Shown here one piece after another: positions 1 through 5,077 of a stretch of 5,077 nucleotides of DNA. This DNA comes from Acidobacteriota bacterium (GTDB lineage: Bacteria > Acidobacteriota > Blastocatellia > Pyrinomonadales > Pyrinomonadaceae). The notes beneath the pieces were generated by a model. The model was not told the DNA's origin and ran no database searches. It saw nothing but the letters and a program-made list of their open reading frames with translations. Each line of letters starts with the position of its first letter. Position 1 is the stretch's first letter. Position numbers and translations under genes: made by a program. The stretch is from positions 1-5,077 of the forward strand of contig JADYZI010000514.1 of NCBI GenBank assembly GCA_020853255.1. Direction: 5' to 3'.

Positions 1-367
1 GGAACGAAATTGTCTGCGAGGGATCAAGCGCGTCCGTGCCGTCAGTGATAAGCGTCGACGATGAGATATTTGCTATCTTTTCCTCGTCGAAAATGATGGT
101 GGTCTCACCTATCTGGATCTCGCCGCCAGAGTTAAGCGGCGTCGAACTTTTTACCGGCGTTCCGTTATAACGGGTACCGTTTGCCGACCCGAGGTCCTGA
201 AGCCAGTAGCTGTCGCCTTCCTTCCTGACCTCCGCATGGAGCCGCGAAGCAAACGCATCCGGGATGCACACATCACTTCTAGCCGAACGGCCGATCGTGG
301 TGCGAAGCCGCGAAAGCGGTATGACCTCAGCGATCTGGTCCGCGTTCTTTAATATCAATCGGGGCAT
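1..367 (-). CDS. FHA-domain protein, N-terminal part (truncated by window edge)
   Basis: The 122 visible residues are almost entirely one forkhead-associated (FHA) domain, a phosphothreonine-binding module. The conserved marks are present: GRS at residues 26-28, SRLHAEV from residue 41 (Ser41, His44) and DLGSANGT at about 58-65. After the domain the chain becomes Ser/Thr/Asp rich (SSSTLITDGTDALDPSQTI) and is cut by the left edge, so the rest is unseen. FHA-first proteins in this kind of bacterium often continue into GAF and SpoIIE/PP2C phosphatase domains, but nothing here proves that. No signal peptide is visible, so it is probably cytosolic. I chose the ATG at 367 because FHA sequence begins right after it and a GGA lies about 12 nt upstream. 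An in-frame ATG at 415 would add 16 residues and leave 30 nt after the RDD gene. It is the last visible gene of the minus-strand cluster. The FHA call is secure; the whole-protein function is unknown. Confidence 0.88.
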   Translation of the reverse strand, partial: MPRLILKNADQIAEVIPLSRLRTTIGRSARSDVCIPDAFASRLHAEVRKEGDSYWLQDLGSANGTRYNGTPVKSSTPLNSGGEIQIGETTIIFDEEKIANISSSTLITDGTDALDPSQTISF

Positions 368-445
368 ATTTGATGTCGGTCCATTCTGTGCAAAGGGCCA
401 AGGCTTGCCTAACATCGAAATAATCAGTTTCCGATCCGGCGCGAA

Positions 446-952
446 CTACTTATACTTTCTGTCAGCAAAAACGACGACTGTCCCGAACAGCAGGTCGTGC
501 AGTGTTCGCCCCGAACCGTTGAACGCGGCCAGTAGGAATCCCAGCCCAAGTGTCAGCACGGTCGCCGTGTATCCGACCGTTTGCCGTAACGCGATCCTAA
601 CTGCACTAGCTTGTCGGCCGTCGGTCCGAACGATCCGCAGGCCGGTGATAAGTTTGCCAAGCGACTGGCCGCTGAACAACGGCAGCAAAATGGAATTGGC
701 TCCACCCGCCAGGACGGCTATCAGCCAACCGGTGTCGTTAAGGCTTCCAGTGATCAGTTTTGTGCCGTCCGTTCCGAAGTACCGGCCCAAAAGCAGCATG
801 GCGACGGGCCCGATCACAAAAATGATGTAATCGATCAAAAGGGCACCACACCGGAGCGAAAACGGGGCCGCGAGCCTTTCGGGCTCGAAGTTGGTCACGA
901 TCTCGATGGTTCGCTCGGCCCGGGTGTCCTTCGCGTCAGCCTTGGATCTCAT
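446..952 (-). CDS. RDD-family integral membrane protein
   Basis: A 168-residue protein with the RDD signature. An Arg/Asp pair sits at the start of the first membrane helix (SLRCGALLIDY, Arg34 and Asp41). A conserved GQSLGKLITGLRIVRTDG loop lies at about 95-112, and the C-terminal NGSGRTLHDLLFGTVVV segment carries the third charged position (Asp153). Three hydrophobic segments fit membrane helices at about 36-56, 75-93 and 126-144. The N-terminal 30 residues are charged and probably cytosolic. RDD proteins are small membrane proteins of mostly unknown function; some have been proposed as transporters. Here the gene follows a Ser/Thr kinase gene with about 15 nt between them, which suggests co-transcription and a role as a membrane partner or target of phospho-signalling (inference). 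The start could also be the TTG at 964, adding four residues. I preferred the ATG at 952, but neither has a strong Shine-Dalgarno sequence. Confidence 0.9.
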   Translation of the reverse strand: MRSKADAKDTRAERTIEIVTNFEPERLAAPFSLRCGALLIDYIIFVIGPVAMLLLGRYFGTDGTKLITGSLNDTGWLIAVLAGGANSILLPLFSGQSLGKLITGLRIVRTDGRQASAVRIALRQTVGYTATVLTLGLGFLLAAFNGSGRTLHDLLFGTVVVFADRKYK

Positions 953-967
953 AATCTGCCGCAAATA

Positions 968-3310
968 TTACCCAACAACAAAATGCAGGATAGCGTCACC
1001 AACCCTAATGCGGTCGCCGGCGTTGAGCACCTGCGGTTGCTTGGGTACGAGCCTGAATGCTTCGGAGGCTGCACGTGTCAGAAGTGTTCCATTCGAAGAG
1101 CCAAGGTCCTCGAGTAAATAGTTACTACCGTCACGCCAAATCCGAGCGTGACGACGCGAGATCTTTGTCTGCGGGTCGTATTTCGAAAGATCGACCTCAG
1201 GAAAAATATTCGACATCGGATCACGCCGGCCTAAAAGATTATCTTCCTTCTGGAGCGAAAAAATGGGTGCGCTTAGCTCGCTGGTCCCTTCGACCAGGAG
1301 TTTTGCGGTCATGCCGGCCTGGGTATAGGCCTCGGCGTGAACGCCCTGTTGGGCGATCGGCTGTTTTGCTCCGCAGAAGGCGCAGAACATATCGGTCGCC
1401 ACGATCCGCTGTCCGCAGAATCCGCAAAAAACACTCTGCTGCGCCAAACTGACGGACGCCGGGACCTCACCGACACCATATGTAATTATACCGGCCTTAA
1501 GCTTTAGTAGATGATCTTCGAGTACGCCGCGCAATTCGGCCGCGGATGAAAATCTTTGGTCAGAATTGTACTGGACCGCCTTCATCATGATCCGCTCGAT
1601 CTGGTCAGAAAGCTGCGGATTGATCTGCCGCGGCCGCGGATTCTTTTGGAAATCGAATATCAGCAATGGATTGCTTTGCGGATCGGCCCCGGTAAGAAGA
1701 TGGAACATCGTCGAGCCGAGGCTGTAAATATCTGAGCGCGGCTCAACATTGCCGCTGAAAAGCTCGGGCGGTGCATAGCCCATTGTCCCGACAGCGGTGA
1801 CGCCTTTTTCTTCTTTCTGGCTGATCGATCGAGCGATGCCGAAATCTATCAGCATTGCCCGGCCGGAATTCGAATCCACCATGATATTGGACGGCTTCAA
1901 GTCGCGATATACGATGGTAGACGGCTGGTTGTGCAGATAGTCGAGCACGTCGGTGATCTGGACCGCCCATTCGCAGACGGTCTTTTCGTCCATCCTGCCT
2001 TCGGGAGCGGATCGGAGCCGGGACGAAAGGTCGCCGCCGGAGATATACTTCATTACAAGGTAAAAGCGGCTTTCCTTATCGTCGTAAAAGTAATCGTAGA
2101 TGGTCGGAATCGAGACATGATCAAGTGAGGAAAGTATCATCGATTCGCGCTTGAAATCATTGATCGCCTTTTCCTGCTGCTCTTCCTCGATATGCGTCTG
2201 GACCATTTCCTTTACGGCCCGGAGCACTCCGCCAAGGTTGTTGTCGCTTGCGAGATAAACGGCGCCCATTCCGCCGCCGCCGATCTTGCGAATGATCTCG
2301 TAGCGGCCGTTGAGTTCTGTTCCTTCGGCCAGCGGCTTTAGTTTTGCACTCTTCTTTCCGTCGGTCTCACCGATGCCAATATTGTGGGCTGTCGATGAAA
2401 TTGCGTTCGCCGCTCCGGCCTCATCGACCGCATCCGCGGCCGGATCAAGGCCGCTCAGTTTCTGGCTTTCAGGATGAACACGTGTCTGCACGTCATCAGG
2501 CCTGTCCCCTATCTGCGGCTCCATTATCCGGACCGAATCGAACATCGATCGGGATGCATAGCTGTCAAATTGGCTTAGGTCCTCACCGGGTTTGACGATA
2601 CTGTCCGCCTCCTTGGGTACAGAGCGGAGATCTCTGCCGGCGAACGGTTCAGCCGCGTTCGCTCCTTGCTCGAAAATAACCGGAGGCGGCGGTTCGACGA
2701 ACTCGTCGTTTACCACAGGAGCGTCAATGACTCGGCCTTCCGAATCGACCTCGACCGGTGTTTCAGCCGCAAAGGAACGATGATCTTCGGAAACATCGAT
2801 AACGGCATCTGCCGGCACTTCCGGGGCGAAATCTTGTGCGGCGGCAATTGCGCCCGGTTCGGGTTCAGCCGCGGCAAAATCGGGCGGCGCGGGGTCGGCC
2901 GGCAAGGCAGTGGAGTCAGCAACACTTTCGGCAATTTCTTCGGCAGAAAATTCTGAGGTCGAAGGGATCAAGTTGTCTTCTGTTTTGCCGAAATCAGCAA
3001 GCAGCGATGGAACCGGTGCCTCATCCATAACCGGTGACGGTTCTTCTGCGGTTTCCGCCCTTACAGGATCAGGCAATGAGGCAGAAGGAGTCTTCCCGGC
3101 CCGCATTTCCGCTAGTTGGCCGATCTGCGACGGCGGCATCATGATCGTGCTTTCGAGTGATTCATCGATCGATGATTCATCAACAGGCTCGGCGGGGGTT
3201 TCTGCGGCGGCCTCGGCCTCCAGGCGGATGCCGCAATACGGACAAAAAGCCTCCGCGTTTGCAACGGATGAGCCGCATTCGGGACATATCAATGTTTTTT
3301 CCTGTTCCAA
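968..3310 (-). CDS. Soluble Ser/Thr protein kinase with two zinc ribbons and a C-terminal FHA domain
   Basis: A 780-residue Hanks-type kinase. Domains in order: (1) an N-terminal zinc ribbon, Cys9/12/23/26; (2) an Ala/Pro/Glu/Asp-rich, probably disordered linker of about 300 residues; (3) the kinase domain, about 337-600, with glycine loop GGGGMG 344-349, ATP-binding Lys367, helix-C Glu389, catalytic YRDLKPSN with Asp470, Lys472 and Asn475, DFG 489-491, APE-type motif PPE ending at Glu516, and DIYSLG from 527; (4) a second zinc ribbon, Cys629/632/643/646; (5) an FHA domain, about 669-780, with GRR 694-696, SRRH 718-721 and SSNGT ending at 742. All catalytic residues are present, so it should phosphorylate Ser/Thr. 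YRD in place of HRD is a mild variation. There is no transmembrane helix, unlike PknB-type receptor kinases, so it should be cytosolic. The start is a TTG: an in-frame TAA lies just upstream and no ATG occurs before the first zinc ribbon. It begins 19 nt after the upstream FHA gene, consistent with an operon. Substrates are unknown; the neighbouring FHA and RDD proteins are natural candidates. Confidence 0.95.
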   Translation of the reverse strand: MEQEKTLICPECGSSVANAEAFCPYCGIRLEAEAAAETPAEPVDESSIDESLESTIMMPPSQIGQLAEMRAGKTPSASLPDPVRAETAEEPSPVMDEAPVPSLLADFGKTEDNLIPSTSEFSAEEIAESVADSTALPADPAPPDFAAAEPEPGAIAAAQDFAPEVPADAVIDVSEDHRSFAAETPVEVDSEGRVIDAPVVNDEFVEPPPPVIFEQGANAAEPFAGRDLRSVPKEADSIVKPGEDLSQFDSYASRSMFDSVRIMEPQIGDRPDDVQTRVHPESQKLSGLDPAADAVDEAGAANAISSTAHNIGIGETDGKKSAKLKPLAEGTELNGRYEIIRKIGGGGMGAVYLASDNNLGGVLRAVKEMVQTHIEEEQQEKAINDFKRESMILSSLDHVSIPTIYDYFYDDKESRFYLVMKYISGGDLSSRLRSAPEGRMDEKTVCEWAVQITDVLDYLHNQPSTIVYRDLKPSNIMVDSNSGRAMLIDFGIARSISQKEEKGVTAVGTMGYAPPELFSGNVEPRSDIYSLGSTMFHLLTGADPQSNPLLIFDFQKNPRPRQINPQLSDQIERIMMKAVQYNSDQRFSSAAELRGVLEDHLLKLKAGIITYGVGEVPASVSLAQQSVFCGFCGQRIVATDMFCAFCGAKQPIAQQGVHAEAYTQAGMTAKLLVEGTSELSAPIFSLQKEDNLLGRRDPMSNIFPEVDLSKYDPQTKISRRHARIWRDGSNYLLEDLGSSNGTLLTRAASEAFRLVPKQPQVLNAGDRIRVGDAILHFVVG

Positions 3311-3329
3311 CTTGCTTTATCAACCTCGT

Positions 3330-3920
3330 CTAACGAAGTATGTGAAATCTAAGAAAGGTCTTTCCGACGATGATCTCATCCCCTTCGGTAAGCACCTGTG
3401 GATTGCCCGGCAAAAGGCGGCGGCCCCGATTTAGAAACGTACCGTTTGTTGAGCCAAGGTCCTCGATCATATGTATGTTGCCGCGAAACGTTATCCGCGC
3501 GTGACGCCGCGAGACCTTTGCGTCCGGATCGAACGCGTCAAGATCAACGTCCGGGAAAATACCGTTGTCTGCGTCCCACCGCCCAATATACGATTCTTCG
3601 GCGGTCATTAGGAATTCTGTATCCGCGCTGCCGCCGCGTTCGATCACCAACCGGCCATGCGAACCTCTCGTCGATTTTGGTTCAACCTGCTCGCCTTGTT
3701 CGGGAAACTCGAAAGGCTTGTCAATTACCGGCGGTATGCCAACCGAAGTAACCTGTGCTCCGCGCGAACCCGAATTACTGACCTCGGGCTGCCGCGTCAC
3801 TTCCGGCCCTCCGTTCGAATCCGCGGGGGCCGCGGCAGGCTGCGCGAGCCGGGTACCGCATTCGTCGCAGAAACGCGACGTGTCCGGGTTCTCTTTAACA
3901 CAGGTCTGGCATTTTATCAT
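3330..3920 (-). CDS. Small zinc-ribbon + FHA adaptor protein
   Basis: A 196-residue protein that begins with a zinc ribbon (Cys4, Cys7, Cys18, Cys21). A Pro/Ser/Gly/Glu-rich linker of about 60 residues follows, then a C-terminal FHA domain at about 88-196. The FHA marks are GRW 113-115, SRRH 137-140 and DLGSTNGT 154-161. The domain binds phosphothreonine peptides and has no catalytic part, so the protein probably acts as a phospho-dependent adaptor or inhibitor, loosely comparable to GarA/OdhI, which are FHA proteins controlled by Ser/Thr kinases. Its layout (zinc ribbon, linker, FHA) is that of the neighbouring kinase with the kinase domain left out, and the two FHA domains are close in sequence. 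I chose the ATG at 3920 because it leads directly into the zinc ribbon. A TTG at 3974 is also in frame but would leave almost no leader after the proposed promoter. No clear Shine-Dalgarno precedes the ATG. It is the first gene of the minus-strand cluster. Confidence 0.9.
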   Translation of the reverse strand: MIKCQTCVKENPDTSRFCDECGTRLAQPAAAPADSNGGPEVTRQPEVSNSGSRGAQVTSVGIPPVIDKPFEFPEQGEQVEPKSTRGSHGRLVIERGGSADTEFLMTAEESYIGRWDADNGIFPDVDLDAFDPDAKVSRRHARITFRGNIHMIEDLGSTNGTFLNRGRRLLPGNPQVLTEGDEIIVGKTFLRFHILR

Positions 3921-3987
3921 CGTGTTCAAGGGGTGACGCACGCCGTCAAACTCGTGCGCCGGGACAGAGGTCAAAAGACCACAGGTT

Positions 3988-4016
3988 AGTGTACCCGTTT
4001 ATTTGATTTTCGTAAA
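3988..4016 (-). promoter_or_regulatory. Candidate sigma70-type promoter for the FHA/kinase cluster
   Basis: On the minus strand TTTACG (4016-4011) and TACACT (3993-3988) are separated by exactly 17 nt. Each matches four of six positions of the -35 and -10 consensus. Transcription would start near 3981, giving a leader of about 60 nt to the ATG at 3920. Bacterial promoters in this lineage are poorly defined, so this is a positional guess. Confidence 0.4.
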
Positions 4017-4028
4017 TGCCGCCAAAGG

Positions 4029-4047
4029 TTGCCCGGCAATTGCGCAA
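4029..4047. repeat. Two abutting TTGC/GCAA palindromes, candidate operator
   Basis: Positions 4029-4039 read TTGCCCGGCAA, a perfect inverted repeat around one central base. Immediately after it, 4040-4047 read TTGCGCAA, a perfect 8-base palindrome. Two dyads sharing TTGC/GCAA arms, placed back to back between divergent promoters, resemble a binding site for a dimeric regulator. The site lies about 13 bases upstream of the proposed -35 of the leftward promoter. No regulator gene is visible in the window. Confidence 0.45.
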
Positions 4048-4098
4048 AGTTAAAATAAAACGTGTAAACTATTACCCTTTGAGCCAACTCGACACTTT

Positions 4099-4112
4099 TT
4101 TGAAACTTCAAA
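4099..4112. repeat. TTTGAA-AC-TTCAAA inverted repeat
   Basis: A perfect inverted repeat with 6-base arms and a 2-base centre. It overlaps the proposed -35 element of the rightward promoter (TTGAAA, 4100-4105), where a bound repressor could block transcription of the adaptor gene. It is too AT-rich and too short to be a convincing terminator. An operator role is inferred from position only. Confidence 0.35.
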
Positions 4113-4129
4113 TCGACGAAGGTCGTAAT
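4100..4129 (+). promoter_or_regulatory. Candidate promoter for the adaptor gene
   Basis: TTGAAA (4100-4105, five of six to the -35 consensus) is followed after 18 nt by CGTAAT (4124-4129, four of six to the -10). This would leave a leader of roughly 75 nt before the ATG at 4213. An alternative is TTGCCC (4029-4034) with TAAAAT (4051-4056) at 16 nt, which overlaps the TTGC/GCAA palindromes. The sequence alone does not decide between them. Confidence 0.35.
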
Positions 4130-4212
4130 AACGGCTTGACGCTCAGATAGTGTACAGCTTTTTGGCTCTTGTCAGATCCTTTCGACGAAAAACATTGAGG
4201 ATAAATTAAGGT

Positions 4213-5077
4213 ATGGCCCTAAGCCGTAAGAAGAAGATAATAATCGGCTCATCTGTTGGAGTGCTTTTGCTGATCATTGTGATCGCCAGCATTTTTGCCA
4301 CGCGCACGGACGTTCAGGAGGTGACGGTCGTCAAGGTAGAGACGCGCCCTGAACTGCGGTCGACCGTTACATCGTCTGGCGAGGTGCGTCCGATCCAGTT
4401 TATGAACCTCACGAGTGAGGTTCAGGGAAAGATCGAAGAGATCACGGTGAAAGAGGGCGACAAGGTAAAGAAGGGCGATGTGCTTGTCAGGCTCGACCCT
4501 GATCAGCTTGAATCGAGTACAGACGCACAGTTTGCCGCTTATCAGTCAGCGCAGGATGATGTCCGATCCTCGCAGACCCAGGTTTCTGCCGCACAGAACA
4601 ATCTAGCCCAGGCACAGCAGTCGTTGAATCAGGCCGAGGTGGCCGTTGATTCGGCACGGCAAAATGTGATCACGTCAGAAACCGAGGTCAACCGGGCACA
4701 AGTCGATCTGAACGCTGCCCAGCGCGAAATGAAGCGGAGCGAGCGGCTGGTGGAAAGCGGCGTTGTTTCGCGTCAGGAACTTGACACGAACCGGGACAAG
4801 TACGAGACGGCGCGGGTCGCCCTTGCAACGGCGAAAGCGCGGCTTGATGCACAAAAAATAGCTGTCAAGGATGCTCAGTCGCGGCTTGCCTCGCAGCAGG
4901 TCTCGGTCAAAGATGCTCGCCGCGCGGTGAACACGGCCGAGATAAATGTCAATTCGAGCCAGTCGCGTGTGGACCAGCAGGCGGCGGTGCTTCGCGGTTC
5001 GCGGAATCAGCGGAACAAGTCGGTCGTGGTCGCCCCGATCAATGGTGTCATTGCCGAGATCCCGTCAAAGGTAGGCA
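4213..5077 (+). CDS. HlyD/MacA-type periplasmic adaptor (efflux membrane fusion protein), N-terminal part
   Basis: The 288 visible residues are the N-terminal part of a membrane fusion protein that would link an inner-membrane pump to an outer-membrane TolC-like channel. A basic start (SRKKK) and hydrophobic helix at 9-28 anchor it in the inner membrane. The first lipoyl half-motif follows at about 67-97 (VKEGDKVKKGDVLVRLDP). Then comes a long Gln/Ala-rich alpha-helical hairpin, about 98-268. Its tip carries Arg175-x3-Leu179-x6-Ser186, the R/L/S pattern known at TolC-contacting tips of AcrA/MacA adaptors. The second lipoyl half starts at 271 (VVVAPINGVIAEI) and the right edge cuts the protein there; beta-barrel and membrane-proximal domains should follow. 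The ATG is preceded by GAGG at 4197-4200, 12 nt away, with AAGG closer in. No lipobox is seen. MacB-like ABC transporter genes commonly follow such genes, but none is in view; an RND pump partner is also possible. Family confidence is high; substrate is unknown. Confidence 0.93.
   Translation, partial: MALSRKKKIIIGSSVGVLLLIIVIASIFATRTDVQEVTVVKVETRPELRSTVTSSGEVRPIQFMNLTSEVQGKIEEITVKEGDKVKKGDVLVRLDPDQLESSTDAQFAAYQSAQDDVRSSQTQVSAAQNNLAQAQQSLNQAEVAVDSARQNVITSETEVNRAQVDLNAAQREMKRSERLVESGVVSRQELDTNRDKYETARVALATAKARLDAQKIAVKDAQSRLASQQVSVKDARRAVNTAEINVNSSQSRVDQQAAVLRGSRNQRNKSVVVAPINGVIAEIPSKVG

Larger units (their letters stand above)
3921..4212. other. Divergent intergenic regulatory region
   Basis: About 290 bases with no convincing gene separate the leftward FHA/kinase cluster from the rightward adaptor gene. 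The stretch from about 3985 to 4110 is visibly AT-richer than the coding sequence around it. It contains the candidate promoters and inverted repeats listed separately. I see no tRNA, no riboswitch-like fold and no strong intrinsic terminator. Confidence 0.7.

Noticed and set aside
264..830. Plus-strand open frame of 188 residues
   Set aside because: It lies antisense to the FHA and RDD genes, has no recognisable domain, and the opposite-strand products have clear family motifs. It is a shadow frame.
1098..1113. 16-base stretch GAGCCAAGGTCCTCGA repeated exactly at 3451-3466
   Set aside because: Both copies encode the conserved FHA core (EDLGS) in paralogous domains. It reflects protein homology and codon choice, not a mobile or regulatory repeat.
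3163..3174. Perfect 12-base palindrome CATCGATCGATG
   Set aside because: It lies inside the kinase linker coding sequence, in codons for an Asp/Glu/Ser repeat (DESSIDES), and is best explained by low-complexity coding.
2910..3434. Plus-strand open frame of 174 residues across the kinase start and small FHA gene
   Set aside because: Low-complexity Ser/Ala product antisense to the kinase linker, which keeps several frames open; no domain or start signal supports it.
3657..3989. Plus-strand open frame reaching into the intergenic region
   Set aside because: Antisense to the zinc-ribbon/FHA gene and Arg-rich with no family resemblance; it ends inside the intergenic region.
4136..4164. TTGACG as a -35 box near the adaptor gene
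   Set aside because: The expected -10 position 16-18 nt downstream is T-rich with no TATAAT-like hexamer.
4155..4168. AGC-TTTTTGG-CT as a terminator hairpin
   Set aside because: The stem is about three base pairs and no T-run follows it; far too weak for an intrinsic terminator.
4113..4189. Direct repeat TCGACGAA at 4113-4120 and 4182-4189
   Set aside because: Eight bases at a 69-base distance are easily expected by chance and do not sit symmetrically around a promoter element.

Overview
The window looks like chromosomal DNA of a moderately GC-rich free-living bacterium. Zinc-ribbon/FHA proteins next to a large soluble Ser/Thr kinase, an RDD membrane protein and a MacA-like adaptor recall Acidobacteriota, especially Blastocatellia/Pyrinomonadaceae. 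That placement is an inference from gene style and has low to moderate confidence. I see no mobile element, CRISPR array, tRNA or rRNA.

The left four-fifths (1-3920) is a tightly packed minus-strand gene set, read right to left. It starts with a small zinc-ribbon + FHA protein (3920-3330). After 19 nt comes a 780-residue Ser/Thr kinase with a zinc ribbon at its N-terminus and another zinc ribbon plus FHA domain at its C-terminus (3310-968). A short gap leads to an RDD-family membrane protein (952-446). Last is the N-terminal part of a protein that opens with an FHA domain and runs off the left edge (367-1). The spacing suggests one operon.

The segment 3921-4212 is a divergent intergenic region. 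It holds candidate promoters for both directions and two compact inverted-repeat elements: a tandem TTGC...GCAA palindrome pair and a TTTGAA-AC-TTCAAA repeat. On the plus strand, 4213-5077 encodes the first 288 residues of a HlyD/MacA-type periplasmic adaptor, cut off by the right edge.

In the working model, the kinase phosphorylates Thr residues on itself or on operon partners. The three FHA domains read those phosphothreonines. The RDD protein is the membrane-side component, and the left-edge FHA protein is a further effector whose catalytic part lies outside the window. The components belong to known families. The architecture and gene combination are the notable part, and the wiring is inferred. 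The adaptor gene probably begins a separate efflux operon.
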